Origin: Ureibacillus thermophilus
Lineage (GTDB): Bacteria > Bacillota > Bacilli > Bacillales_A > Planococcaceae
Direction: 5' to 3'
Assembly (NCBI RefSeq): GCF_004331915.1
Contig: NZ_CP036528.1
Span: 1,378,567 to 1,442,566, forward strand
Length of the DNA: 64,000 nt
Shown here: piece after piece, positions 49,062 through 58,294 of the stretch
Numbering within the stretch: position 1 is the stretch's first letter
Layout: each line of letters begins with the position of its first letter
Program-made: the position numbers and the translations under genes
The notes under the pieces: generated by a model
The model's database searches: none
Seen by the model: only the letters and a program-made list of their open reading frames with translations
Told to the model about the DNA's origin: nothing

Positions 49062-50384
49062 ATGAAAGCTGCTGACTTAATTGATCGTATACCTGCCATT
49101 GATACTTTTAAAAAATATGGAAGAGTTACGAGAGTTGTTGGCTTGTTAATCGAATCCCAAGGGCCGGAATGTTCCATTAACGACGTATGCAAAATACATG
49201 TCCGTACGAAAAATGGCCATGAAGTCATTATGGCGGAAGTTGTTGGATTTAAAGATGAATATGTAATGTTGATGCCTTTTACTTCCGTAAGGGAAATTTC
49301 CATTGGCTGTTTAGTGGAAGGAACAGGAAGCCCGTTGGAAGTGAAAGTTGGTCCCGAATTAATTGGAAAAGTGCTAGATTCGCTAGGCAATCCCTTTGAT
49401 GGTTCGCAGCTTCCAAGAGGGCTTGTTTCTGTGCCTACAGAAAACGAACCGCCCAATCCCTTGCATCGCCCACCTATAAGTGAACAACTTGAAGTGGGAG
49501 TAAAGGCCATCGACGCGATGTTAACAGTGGGGAATGGCCAAAGGGTAGGGATATTTGCTGGTTCAGGTGTAGGAAAAAGTACTCTTCTTGGAATGATTGC
49601 ACGAAATACTCGAGCCGATTTAAATGTTATTGCACTCATCGGTGAACGAGGAAGGGAAGTAAGAGAATTTATCGAACGGGATCTTGGAGAAGAAGGATTA
49701 AAACGTTCGATTGTTGTGGCGGCAACCGGTGATCAGCCTGCGTTAATGCGTATTAAAGGAGCATTCACTGCTACGGCTATTGCAGAATATTTCCGTGATC
49801 GTGGGATGAATGTCATGTTGATGATGGATTCTGTTACCCGGGTGGCCATGGCGCAGAGGGAAATTGGATTAGCAACGGGGGAACCTCCTGCACAAAAAGG
49901 TTATACCCCTTCAGTCTTTTCCATTTTGCCTAAACTTCTTGAAAGAACAGGGACAAGTATGAAAGGAAGCATCACAGCCTTTTATACTGTACTTGTAGAT
50001 GGAGATGATATGAACGAACCTATTGCCGATGCAGTGCGGGGGATTTTGGATGGCCATATCGTGTTGGACCGCTCTCTAGCAAACAAAGGGCAATATCCTG
50101 CGATTAATATCCTAAAAAGCGTCAGCCGATTAATGAATTATATTTCATCTGAAGAGCATGTAAAAGCTGCTGAAAGAATTCGAGAATTGTATTATACATA
50201 CGCCAAATCAGAAGACTTAATCAATATTGGAGCTTATAAGAGAGGTACATCGAAAGAAATAGATGAAGCAATTTACTACGAACCACTTATTACCAAATTT
50301 TTAAAACAAGGATTTAAGGAAAAAGTGACGTTGGATGAAAGTGTGAATGAACTAATTGCATTGGCAAACGGGGGTGGTAAATAA
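49062..50384 (+). CDS. fliI: Flagellum-specific ATPase FliI
   Basis: 440 residues of the F1-beta-like type III secretion ATPase family. Walker A is [15 protein letters not shown] near residue 167, Walker B is in NVMLMMDSVTRVAMAQREIG, and the signature PPAQKGYTPSVFSILPKLLERTG is present. It releases chaperones and energises export of rod, hook and filament subunits. It lies 4 bases after fliH and 2 before fliJ. Confidence 0.98.
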   Translation: MKAADLIDRIPAIDTFKKYGRVTRVVGLLIESQGPECSINDVCKIHVRTKNGHEVIMAEVVGFKDEYVMLMPFTSVREISIGCLVEGTGSPLEVKVGPELIGKVLDSLGNPFDGSQLPRGLVSVPTENEPPNPLHRPPISEQLEVGVKAIDAMLTVGNGQRVGIFAGSGVGKSTLLGMIARNTRADLNVIALIGERGREVREFIERDLGEEGLKRSIVVAATGDQPALMRIKGAFTATAIAEYFRDRGMNVMLMMDSVTRVAMAQREIGLATGEPPAQKGYTPSVFSILPKLLERTGTSMKGSITAFYTVLVDGDDMNEPIADAVRGILDGHIVLDRSLANKGQYPAINILKSVSRLMNYISSEEHVKAAERIRELYYTYAKSEDLINIGAYKRGTSKEIDEAIYYEPLITKFLKQGFKEKVTLDESVNELIALANGGGK

Positions 50385-50386
50385 TA

Positions 50387-50833
50387 ATGGTTCAATTTAC
50401 CTATCGTTTTGAAAAAGTATTGACTGTTCGAGAACAAGAAAAAAAACAGACGGAAGCTGCCTATAATGAAGCAGTTCGTTCCTTTGAAAAAGTTGCGACC
50501 AAATTATATGAATTATTAAAGAAAAAAGAAGATTTAATCAATTACCAAAACGAACGTTTAAAAACGGGGTTAACGGTGGATGAAATTCATCATTTTGCAA
50601 AGTTTATAGATAGTTTGGAACATGCCATCGAAGACGTGCAACAAAAAGTCAATCAAGCTCGAGCAAAAATGCAATGGTATGAACAAAAATTAATAGAAAA
50701 AAACTTGGAAGTACGTAAGTATGAAAAAATGCGGGAGAAAGATTTCAGCGCGTTTCAAGAGGAACAAAATCGCATAGAGGCACAATTCTTAGATGAGATT
50801 TCCTCCCTTATGTACAACAAGAGAACAATTTAG
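50387..50833 (+). CDS. fliJ: Flagellar export protein FliJ
   Basis: 148 residues, almost wholly alpha-helical coiled coil (FEKVLTVREQEKKQTEAAYNEAV...), the FliJ layout. It is the stalk-like partner of the FliI hexamer and contacts FlhA. Sequence conservation in this family is low, so position after fliI carries weight in the call. Confidence 0.9.
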   Translation: MVQFTYRFEKVLTVREQEKKQTEAAYNEAVRSFEKVATKLYELLKKKEDLINYQNERLKTGLTVDEIHHFAKFIDSLEHAIEDVQQKVNQARAKMQWYEQKLIEKNLEVRKYEKMREKDFSAFQEEQNRIEAQFLDEISSLMYNKRTI

Positions 50834-50841
50834 GTGATTTT

Positions 50842-51456
50842 ATGGCGAACGTTAATAAAAAAACGAAAAATGAAAAGACAAAAGATGTGGTGGACGAAAA
50901 ATCACCAGGTTTTTTTCAAAAATTATTTGCTTGGGTGATTATTCCGCTGTTATTTGTCATTGCCATTTTGCTGGTCATTGCTCAATTTACGAACACAAAT
51001 GTATTTGAAAAAGCAACGGAAGTATTGCCGAACAACAGTGAGGAAGAAGCTAAAGGTTCAGAGGAAATGGAGAAGAAAATCGTTGAATTGAAAGCGGAAA
51101 TTCAAGAGAAGGATGCCCAAATTGAAAAACTCCAAAAAGAGTTGGACGATGCTTTAGCCGAAAATGAAAATCAAAAAGCGATACAAGAACAATTGCAACA
51201 AAAAATACAAGAACTGGAATCTGGGCAAGAAGAAGCGAAAAAAGATTTAAAAGAGATTGTAAGTACATATGAAAAAATGCCTGCCAAAGCTGTAGCTCCG
51301 ATTATTGTGCAAATGAGCGACGAACAGGCGGTGGAAATTTTATCGAATATGAAGCCGGAAACTCTTTCAGCTGTTTTAGCAAAAATGGATCCGAAAGATG
51401 CTGCACGATATACAGAATTATTATCAACAAAGGAGAATAGAAGTTCAAATTCTTAA
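50842..51456 (+). CDS. ylxF: MotE/YlxF-like flagellar protein (membrane anchor, coiled coil, MgtE-N-like tail)
   Basis: 204 residues. One N-terminal membrane segment (FFQKLFAWVIIPLLFVIAILLVIAQF), a coiled coil of about 70 residues, and a C-terminal MgtE-N-like repeat (MPAKAVAPIIVQMSDEQAVEILSNMKPETLSAVLAKMDPKDAARY). This matches YlxF of B. subtilis between fliJ and fliK; the related MotE in other bacteria helps stabilise the stator. The exact role here is unknown. Confidence 0.88.
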   Translation: MANVNKKTKNEKTKDVVDEKSPGFFQKLFAWVIIPLLFVIAILLVIAQFTNTNVFEKATEVLPNNSEEEAKGSEEMEKKIVELKAEIQEKDAQIEKLQKELDDALAENENQKAIQEQLQQKIQELESGQEEAKKDLKEIVSTYEKMPAKAVAPIIVQMSDEQAVEILSNMKPETLSAVLAKMDPKDAARYTELLSTKENRSSNS

Positions 51457-51475
51457 GGTGAAAGGAGGTGAAACA

Positions 51476-52789
51476 ATGAACATTGGAGCATTTTCCTTTG
51501 CTATTCATCAACTTCCATCCATTAGCTCAGGAAAGTTAAATCAACCGTCCAATAAAGGGGATAGTAAATTTGGAAACATATTTAGCAGCATGGTTGCGAA
51601 TAACACGAAAGAAGTAGATGTTCAACGGACTGCTGAAGTTCAAGAGTTGCTTGAGGAAAATTCCTTTAAAGGGGTTTTGGAACTACTAGGGATCTCCTAT
51701 GATGAAGGGTTGTTTATAGTATCTCAAGGTGAAGAAGAAAAAGCTGTTACTATAGATGAAGTGTTAGAAAATTCGGACAATCTTTTATCTTTATTAAATA
51801 TCAATCGAGAGCAATTAAACGAAATCCTTCAGCTAATTTTTGGACAAGAAGTGTCAATCAACAATCTTTCGGATTTCATTCAATTCATTAATGAACAACC
51901 TCAATTATCAGCTGATATTGCTTTAACCATTCTTGGAAAAGATAATGACAACCAAAAAGTTGCTGTTCAATTGCTGCAGTTGATGAAATTGGTGGAAATC
52001 ATCTATAAAGAATATTCTATTTCACAACAATCATCACTTTTGTTATCTGAAAATAACAATGAATTTAAGTTGCAAAGAAAACAACCAGCAAATATATTTC
52101 AAACGGTGGATAAAGTCTCAGAAAACGAACAATCAACAAAGCCAATTTTCGGTGTAAAAGCGGTATTGCAAAATGTCGAAAACTTGATTTCAATAGAGGG
52201 TACAAGCTCATCTGGAAAATTTTCTTTGGAAGGTTTTGAACAATTAGTGCAGCAAGCAAAAACAACAATGGAAAATTCTGCTTCCACTTTGCCAAACACA
52301 ATGTTGCAGCCGAATTCGGAAACAAAAACTGTAACGATTACATTACCGAATACTAATCAGACTTCTCAAGCAGAGTCGCTCGTAAAACAAATTGAAGCAT
52401 TGTTGCAGCGCAGCCAGATGGCCAATACCCAAGGAACATCAAAAATATTAATCAAACTCCATCCTGAAAATTTAGGCTCTATTCGCATTGAATTAGTGCA
52501 TCGGGAAGGCGCAATTACTGCAAGACTTCTAGCTTCTACTTCTCAAGCTAAAGAATTGCTTGACAGCCAAGTTCATCAGTTAAAGCAAGCCTTTGTCCAA
52601 CAAAACATTCAGCTCGAACGCATCGATATTCAACAAAGTTTACAAGAAACAGATTTGCGTAACCAAAGCTTCTTTAACAATATGTTTAATGGAAGAGAGC
52701 GGCAAGAAAAAGAGGAGCAACATTCAGAAGAGAAGCAAGAGGAAGAATCAAAATCCTTCAAAGATTATTTGATTGATGAGGAGGTGTAG
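51476..52789 (+). CDS. fliK: Flagellar hook-length control protein FliK
   Basis: 437 residues from ATG 51476 after a perfect aaaggaggtg site. The long N-terminal part is variable and rich in Gln, Asn and Ser. The C-terminal Flg_hook domain (ILIKLHPENLGSIRIELVHREGAITARLLASTSQAKELLDSQVHQLKQAF) ends in a Glu/Gln-rich tail. FliK is the ruler that signals FlhB to switch from hook to filament export. Compare the FliK-like YlqG at 25601. Confidence 0.93.
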   Translation: MNIGAFSFAIHQLPSISSGKLNQPSNKGDSKFGNIFSSMVANNTKEVDVQRTAEVQELLEENSFKGVLELLGISYDEGLFIVSQGEEEKAVTIDEVLENSDNLLSLLNINREQLNEILQLIFGQEVSINNLSDFIQFINEQPQLSADIALTILGKDNDNQKVAVQLLQLMKLVEIIYKEYSISQQSSLLLSENNNEFKLQRKQPANIFQTVDKVSENEQSTKPIFGVKAVLQNVENLISIEGTSSSGKFSLEGFEQLVQQAKTTMENSASTLPNTMLQPNSETKTVTITLPNTNQTSQAESLVKQIEALLQRSQMANTQGTSKILIKLHPENLGSIRIELVHREGAITARLLASTSQAKELLDSQVHQLKQAFVQQNIQLERIDIQQSLQETDLRNQSFFNNMFNGRERQEKEEQHSEEKQEEESKSFKDYLIDEEV

Positions 52790-52792
52790 GAT

Positions 52793-53461
52793 ATGGCGGA
52801 AATGTCAGCCATCACAAGCGATTTATATTTATCTAATATCAAAAAAGTTCAGAAACAAACTGGTAACTCAGTACTAGGAAAAGATGACTTTTTAAAACTA
52901 TTAATCACACAGTTGCAACATCAAGATCCAACGAACCCTGTGGATGATAAAGAATTTATTGCCCAAATGGCCCAGTTCTCAACATTGGAACAAATGCAAA
53001 ACATGACAAAAGCAATGGAAGATTTGTTTGAATCGCAACAGGAGACACAATTGATTTCATACATAAATTTAATAGGCAAAAAAATAACTTGGCATGAAAT
53101 TACAGAAGAACTAGATGATAAAGGTTTACCAATTGTTAATGAAGGCCAAGGGGTCATTTCAGAAGTGAAATTTAAAGACGGCTCTCCAGTCTTTGTATTA
53201 GAAGACGGAAAAGAGCTGACACCAAGCAATATCTCATCGGTAGTAGATGGCAAATCGAATACTTCAAAGGATACTGTTTCTGATAATCCTCTTGTGGAAG
53301 CAAGTATGCTGATTGGAAAAACAGTGAAATATCAAGATGAAAATGGCAATTTCCTTGAAGGAAAGATTGAATCTGTAACAACAAACAATCAAGTGATTGA
53401 ATATATCTTAGACAACCAGCTTCGCTTAAAGAAAGATCAATTTGAAATAGTGGATAAATAA
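52793..53461 (+). CDS. flgD: Flagellar hook capping protein FlgD
   Basis: 222 residues. The conserved N-terminus LGKDDFLKLLITQLQHQDPTNPVDDKEFIAQMAQFSTLEQMQNM identifies FlgD, the scaffold at the tip of the growing hook. The C-terminal half is less conserved. It starts 3 bases after fliK and precedes a small flagellar-operon gene. Confidence 0.96.
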   Translation: MAEMSAITSDLYLSNIKKVQKQTGNSVLGKDDFLKLLITQLQHQDPTNPVDDKEFIAQMAQFSTLEQMQNMTKAMEDLFESQQETQLISYINLIGKKITWHEITEELDDKGLPIVNEGQGVISEVKFKDGSPVFVLEDGKELTPSNISSVVDGKSNTSKDTVSDNPLVEASMLIGKTVKYQDENGNFLEGKIESVTTNNQVIEYILDNQLRLKKDQFEIVDK

Positions 53462-53474
53462 GGTTGGTGATCAT

Positions 53475-53843
53475 ATGCACCGAATCCAATTTCAGCATGT
53501 TCCACTGCAATCGGTTCTTGGAAAGCAAAGCACGAAACCAATAGAAAAAAAGTCGACAAGTTTCAGTGAGCAATTTGAGCACGCGAAAAATGAGCTGAAA
53601 ATCAGCAAGCATGCCAATGAACGAATTCGCGAGCGAAATATCCAGATTTCAGAACAAGAATGGAAAAAAGTCAGCGATAAAGTAATGGAAGCCCGTTCAA
53701 AAGGAATCATGCAGCCGCTTGTATTAATGGATCAAGCAGCGATAATCATCAGTGCGAAAAATGGAACAGTTATAACCGTTTTGGAGCGGGATGAAGCAAA
53801 AGAACAATTATTTACAAATATTGATGGCACTATTGTGTTATAA
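53475..53843 (+). CDS. Flagellar operon protein of the flgD-flgE intergenic family
   Basis: 122 residues with the block LKISKHANERIRERNIQISEQEWKKVSDKVMEARSKGIMQPLVLMDQAAIIISAKNGTVITV. A family of this type (annotated TIGR02530, flg_new) sits between flgD and flgE in many Firmicutes; its function is unknown. It is probably a small cytoplasmic protein, with no signal peptide or membrane segment. Confidence 0.8.
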   Translation: MHRIQFQHVPLQSVLGKQSTKPIEKKSTSFSEQFEHAKNELKISKHANERIRERNIQISEQEWKKVSDKVMEARSKGIMQPLVLMDQAAIIISAKNGTVITVLERDEAKEQLFTNIDGTIVL

Positions 53844-53931
53844 GGCAGGACCATTTTGGATGCCTTTGTTTGCGGACTGACAGAAGCAAACGAAAGATGA
53901 TGATGATAATTTGAAAGGAGAAGGATCATTT

Positions 53932-54903
53932 ATGCTACGTTCAATGTACTCTGCGATTTCAGGTGTGCGTAACCACCAAACAAAATTAGATGTAATTGGG
54001 AACAATATTTCCAATGTGAATACACATGGATTTAAGAAAAGCAGAACGATATTTAAGGAAATGGTTTCACAAAATATAGGCAGTGCTTCAGCCGCTACTG
54101 CAACTCGAGGCGGTGTCAACCCAAAACAAGTGGGATTAGGATCTACAATGGCTGCTATTGATACAATTCACTCAACAGGTTCCTTGCAATCCACTGCTCG
54201 CACCCTTGACTTAGCGATTTCAGGGGATGGCTATTTTATGGTGGCGGATAAAGCAACTGGGACTGGTGTTGGAGGTTCTAGTTTTGCAAGTGTTTTATAT
54301 ACGAGAGCAGGAAACTTCTATATGGATAAAGATGGATATCTTGTAAACGCTGAGGGGAAATATTTGGTTGGTGTTGCACCAGAAAAAGTTAATTCGACTA
54401 CTGCTAGTACTGATACTGCTTATCCTTTAGCTAAAGATGTAAAAATGAAAAATGATTCGAGTGATTTATCACCACAAAACCCAACAACTTGGGCATCACC
54501 AATAGATTCAGGTGCGACAACAGTTTATGCACCAATTCGAATCCCGACGGATGCTACTGAAATGAGTATCGGCCAAGATGGTACGGTAACATTTGTAGAT
54601 GCCAATGGAGAATTAAGATGGGCCGGGCAAATTGTATTAGCTAAATTCCCTAACCCAGGTGGTTTGCAAAAATCAGGTAGCAACTATTATACTGAAACAT
54701 CGAACTCAGGAAGCCCTTACACGCAAGTTGGTACGGTAGCAGGTATCGGTTCTGTTGAATCCGGCTTCCTTGAAATGTCAAATGTGGACCTATCAGAAGA
54801 GTTTACGGAAATGATTGTGGCACAACGCGGCTTCCAAGCAAATACCCGCATAATTACAACATCTGACCAAATTTTAGAAGAACTTGTGAACTTAAAACGC
54901 TAA
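53932..54903 (+). CDS. flgE: Flagellar hook protein FlgE
   Basis: 323 residues from ATG 53932 (gaaaggag site). The N-terminus MLRSMYSAISGVRNHQTKLDVIGNNISNVNTHGFKKSRTIF is the rod/hook signature, and the C-terminus (EEFTEMIVAQRGFQANTRIITTSDQILEELVNLKR) the matching coiled-coil partner. It is longer than B. subtilis FlgE (264 residues), the extra length lying in the middle, surface-exposed region rich in Ser, Thr and Asp. It forms the flexible hook. Confidence 0.95.
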   Translation: MLRSMYSAISGVRNHQTKLDVIGNNISNVNTHGFKKSRTIFKEMVSQNIGSASAATATRGGVNPKQVGLGSTMAAIDTIHSTGSLQSTARTLDLAISGDGYFMVADKATGTGVGGSSFASVLYTRAGNFYMDKDGYLVNAEGKYLVGVAPEKVNSTTASTDTAYPLAKDVKMKNDSSDLSPQNPTTWASPIDSGATTVYAPIRIPTDATEMSIGQDGTVTFVDANGELRWAGQIVLAKFPNPGGLQKSGSNYYTETSNSGSPYTQVGTVAGIGSVESGFLEMSNVDLSEEFTEMIVAQRGFQANTRIITTSDQILEELVNLKR

Positions 54904-54959
54904 TGATTCTAATTACCTATTTATATAATAGGATGATTATTGGAATGTAAAGGAGGGTC

Positions 54960-54984
54960 GGGCCGGCTCTTTCCTACCCGGCCC
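54960..54984 (+). promoter_or_regulatory. GC-rich hairpin between the ribosome site and start codon of swrD/flbD
   Basis: GGGCCGG (54960-54966) pairs with CCGGCCC (54978-54984) around an 11-base loop. The aaaggagg site at 54949-54956 is 35 bases from the ATG at 54992; folding the hairpin would leave about 10. No T run follows, so it is not an ordinary terminator. Confidence 0.7.
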
Positions 54985-54991
54985 TATTTCA

Positions 54992-55216
54992 ATGATTCAA
55001 TTAACCAAGTTAAATGGCAAAACTTTTTCAGTGAATGCACTATACATAGAAACGGTCGAATCTTTTCCGGATACGACCATTACACTGACGAATGGGCGTA
55101 AATTTATAGTAAAAGAATCGGAAGAAGAGGTAAGGAGAAAAGTGACGGATTATTACCGCACAATTCAAGTCCTTTCTAACCCCCATCTACGAGGTGACGA
55201 AGAAAATGAAGAATAA
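54992..55216 (+). CDS. swrD: FlbD-family flagellar protein (SwrD)
   Basis: 74 residues: MIQLTKLNGKTFSVNALYIETVESFPDTTITLTNGRKFIVKES, the FlbD/YlzI pattern. In B. subtilis SwrD raises flagellar motor power for swarming. There is no close ribosome site before the ATG; the only good one lies beyond the hairpin at 54960-54984. Its end overlaps the start of fliL by 11 bases. Confidence 0.88.
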   Translation: MIQLTKLNGKTFSVNALYIETVESFPDTTITLTNGRKFIVKESEEEVRRKVTDYYRTIQVLSNPHLRGDEENEE

Positions 55217-55634
55217 TAAATTATTGACGGTAATGCTGATTATATTGGTATCCATTACGCTAATCGGGGTTGTCCTTTTTGTTGTCATCACTCAAATGAA
55301 TAAACAATCGTCAACCCTTGAACCAAGTATTGATGATATTCTAGAGTCAAGTGTAGATATCCCTGAACTCACGACAAATTTAGCGGATGGACAATTTATT
55401 CGAATCGAATTGAAAATCCAAACAGATAGCAAAAAGGCAGCGGAAGAACTAACAAAACGCGACTTCCAAACTAAAAATATTATTATAGAAGAACTTGCTG
55501 AAATGACTGAAGAAAACTTAAAAGGAAAAGAAGGAATTATTCTTTTAGAAAACACCATTAAAGCCCGATTAAATGAATTGATGCAAGAGGGTGAAGTGCA
55601 ACAAGTATATATTACCTCCTACATCATTCAGTAA
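55206..55634 (+). CDS. fliL: Flagellar basal body-associated protein FliL
   Basis: 142 residues from ATG 55206 with a gaggtga site. One N-terminal membrane helix (LLTVMLIILVSITLIGVVLFVVI) is followed by an extracellular domain with FIRIELKIQTDSKKAAEEL and the C-terminal LNELMQEGEVQQVYITSYIIQ. FliL supports the stator units of the motor. It begins within the last codons of swrD. Confidence 0.94.
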   Translation: MKNNKLLTVMLIILVSITLIGVVLFVVITQMNKQSSTLEPSIDDILESSVDIPELTTNLADGQFIRIELKIQTDSKKAAEELTKRDFQTKNIIIEELAEMTEENLKGKEGIILLENTIKARLNELMQEGEVQQVYITSYIIQ

Positions 55635-55662
55635 AGAACCTTGTTGAAATGGAGGTGGACCA

Positions 55663-56658
55663 ATGTCTGGCGATATACTATCCCAATCGGAAATCGATGC
55701 TCTGCTTTCCGCCCTTTCTACAGGAGAAATGACTGCGGATGAAATGAAAGCAGAGGAAGAAAAGAAAAAAGTCAAAGTTTATGATTTCAAGCGCGCCTTG
55801 CGTTTTTCAAAGGATCAAATCCGCAGTTTGACGCGGATTCATGAAAACTTTGCTCGATTATTAACAACGTTCTTCTCTGCTCAACTTAGAAACTATGTAC
55901 AAATTTCTGTCGCATCGGTGGATCAAATCCCATTTGAAGAGTTTGTTCGATCTATTCCAAATATGACATTAATAAATGTATTTGAAGTGCCGCCATTAGA
56001 TGGTAATATTTTAATGGAGATTAATCCGAATATTGCTTATTCTATGTTGGATCGACTAATGGGGGGCAGCGGAACAAGTTATTCAAATGTGGCTAATTTG
56101 ACAGAGATTGAACAAAAAATCATGACAAATTTATTTGAAAGAGCCTTTGAAAATTTAAGGGAAGCTTGGGAAAATATTGTTGAAATCGATCCAATGCTTG
56201 TTGAATTGGAAGTTAATCCACAATTTTTGCAGATGATTTCGCCAAATGAAACAGTTATTGTCATTACAATGAATACAGTGATTGGTGAAACATCAGGAAT
56301 GATTAACATATGTATCCCGCATGTTGTATTAGAGCCTATTGTACATAATTTATCGGTGCAATATTGGATGCAATCAAATACAAAAGAGCCTACAGAAGCG
56401 CAAAAGAAAGCATTGGAAACAAAAGTGAAAAAATCTGATTTGGAGCTGATTGTCGAACTGGGAACATCTACAATTACCATCGAAGAATTTTTAATGATGA
56501 ATATTGGCGATGTAATCCAGCTTGACAAGAAAATCAACGAGCCATTGATTCTTAAAATTGGAGATATTCCAAAGTTTACAGTTCAACCTGGAAAATTAAA
56601 GAAAAAAATGGCAGTTCAAATTATTGAGTCTTTGAATGGAGGAGAAGAAGATGAATGA
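55663..56658 (+). CDS. fliM: Flagellar motor switch protein FliM
   Basis: 331 residues. The N-terminal CheY-P binding peptide (ILSQSEIDALLSAL) is followed by a CheC-like middle domain and a C-terminal SpoA domain (VELGTSTITIEEFLMMNIGDVIQLD). It is part of the C ring that sets rotation direction. The gene has a ggaggtgg site, and its stop overlaps the start of fliY by 8 bases. Confidence 0.97.
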   Translation: MSGDILSQSEIDALLSALSTGEMTADEMKAEEEKKKVKVYDFKRALRFSKDQIRSLTRIHENFARLLTTFFSAQLRNYVQISVASVDQIPFEEFVRSIPNMTLINVFEVPPLDGNILMEINPNIAYSMLDRLMGGSGTSYSNVANLTEIEQKIMTNLFERAFENLREAWENIVEIDPMLVELEVNPQFLQMISPNETVIVITMNTVIGETSGMINICIPHVVLEPIVHNLSVQYWMQSNTKEPTEAQKKALETKVKKSDLELIVELGTSTITIEEFLMMNIGDVIQLDKKINEPLILKIGDIPKFTVQPGKLKKKMAVQIIESLNGGEEDE

Positions 56659-57889
56659 TGATATGCTCTCCCAAGAAGAAATCGATGCCCTTTTAAGGGG
56701 GGAACCAATAGATGATTCATCAAATTCAGCTTCTGACACGAATTTGAATGTTGAAGATTATCTAACGGATATAGAACGTGATGCGTTAGGCGAATTAGGA
56801 AATATATCATTCGGGAGTTCTGCAACTGCATTATCTGCGCTGCTAGGACAAAAGGTGGAAATTACAACTCCTGTTGTAACAATTATTAATCGCAACAATT
56901 TAGAACAAGAGTTTCCACATCCCTATATAGCTGTACAAGTTGAATATACGGCTGGTTTAAGTGGAGCAAATTTATTAGTCATTAAACAATCGGATGCGGC
57001 GATTATTGCCGATTTAATGCTTGGAGGCGATGGTCGCAATCCAAGTCCGGACTTAGGAGAAATTCAATTAAGCGCTGTACAAGAAGCAATGAATCAAATG
57101 ATGGGTTCTGCTGCCACATCCATGTCTACAGTATTTAACAAAAAAGTCGATATTTCTCCACCTTCCCTTGCTTTATTGAATATTAAGGAAAAAGAAGGGG
57201 AAGAAAGCATTCCGAGTGACGAAATATTAGTAAAAGTTTCATTCCGTTTGCTCATCGGAGATTTAGTCGATTCATCAATCATGGAATTATTGCCGCTTGA
57301 ATTTAGTAAAAAGCTTGTGCAAACTTTGCTTGGACAAAGTGAGGCTTCACAATCATCCGAAACAGCGAGCCAACCTGAACCGATGCAACAAACTGCTGCG
57401 CCAAGTCCTTCTGTTCAAAAAGAACAACCTGCACCTACTCAAATGCCGCAAAGCAATGTGGCTCAATGGCAGCAGCCAACTCAACAGCCGCATCAACCTG
57501 CATACGAGCAGGCTGCAACTGTTCAGGAAGTTCCAAGCTTTACTGGATATGCACAACCAAAACAGCCGGTGAATGTGCAACAAGCAGAATTTGCTAGCTT
57601 CGAACAACCGAAGATGTCGGAAACAGAAGCACGCAATTTAAATATGTTGCTTGATATACCTTTGCAAGTAACCGTTGAGTTAGGACGTACAAAACATTCA
57701 GTAAAAGAAATCTTACAATTAACTTCAGGTTCCATCATTGAGTTGAATCGTCTTGCTGGTGAGCCAGTCGATATTCTCGTAAACAACCGCCTTATTGCTA
57801 AAGGAGAAGTTGTGGTAATTGATGAAAACTTTGGAGTGAGAATAACTGACATCATCAGTCAATCAGAACGCATCAATAATTTAAGATAA
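56651..57889 (+). CDS. fliY: Flagellar motor switch phosphatase FliY (FliN-type)
   Basis: 412 residues from ATG 56651. An N-terminal CheY-P binding peptide (MLSQEEIDALLRGE), a CheC-like phosphatase domain with ERDALGELGNISFGSSATALS and AVQEAMNQMMGSAATSMS (each bearing the Glu/Asn pair), then a Gln/Pro-rich linker at about 245-320, and a C-terminal FliN/SpoA domain (LDIPLQVTVELGRTKHSVKEILQL). It dephosphorylates CheY-P at the switch and builds the C ring. Confidence 0.96.
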   Translation: MNDDMLSQEEIDALLRGEPIDDSSNSASDTNLNVEDYLTDIERDALGELGNISFGSSATALSALLGQKVEITTPVVTIINRNNLEQEFPHPYIAVQVEYTAGLSGANLLVIKQSDAAIIADLMLGGDGRNPSPDLGEIQLSAVQEAMNQMMGSAATSMSTVFNKKVDISPPSLALLNIKEKEGEESIPSDEILVKVSFRLLIGDLVDSSIMELLPLEFSKKLVQTLLGQSEASQSSETASQPEPMQQTAAPSPSVQKEQPAPTQMPQSNVAQWQQPTQQPHQPAYEQAATVQEVPSFTGYAQPKQPVNVQQAEFASFEQPKMSETEARNLNMLLDIPLQVTVELGRTKHSVKEILQLTSGSIIELNRLAGEPVDILVNNRLIAKGEVVVIDENFGVRITDIISQSERINNLR

Positions 57890-57923
57890 AGTAATAAGAT
57901 AGAGAAAATGGAGGAATCTAGCT

Positions 57924-58286
57924 ATGTCAAAAAGAATTTTGATTGTTGACGATGCAGCATTTATGCGCATGATGATCAAGGATATTTTAACTAAGAATGG
58001 TTACGAAGTAGTGGCTGAAGCTTCAGATGGTATGCAAGCAGTAGAAAAATATCTTGAATTGCATCCAGACTTAGTCACAATGGATATCACAATGCCTGAA
58101 ATGGACGGTATTACAGCGTTGAAAAAAATTAAAGAAGTCGATCCAAATGCTGTTGTCATCATGTGTTCGGCTATGGGTCAACAAGCGATGGTTATCGACG
58201 CAATCCAAGCGGGTGCAAAGGACTTTATTGTAAAACCTTTCCAAGCTGATCGTGTAATTGAAGCAATAAAAAAAGCAATAGGTTGA
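57924..58286 (+). CDS. cheY: Chemotaxis response regulator CheY
   Basis: 120 residues, a single receiver domain. The acidic pair D9-D10 (LIVDDAAFMR), the phosphorylation site D54 in TMDITMPEMDG, S82 in CSAMGQ and K104 in IVKPF are all in place. CheY-P binds FliM and FliY to change rotation. It lies between fliY and fliO as in B. subtilis. Confidence 0.97.
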   Translation: MSKRILIVDDAAFMRMMIKDILTKNGYEVVAEASDGMQAVEKYLELHPDLVTMDITMPEMDGITALKKIKEVDPNAVVIMCSAMGQQAMVIDAIQAGAKDFIVKPFQADRVIEAIKKAIG

Positions 58287-58294
58287 TTGGAAAG

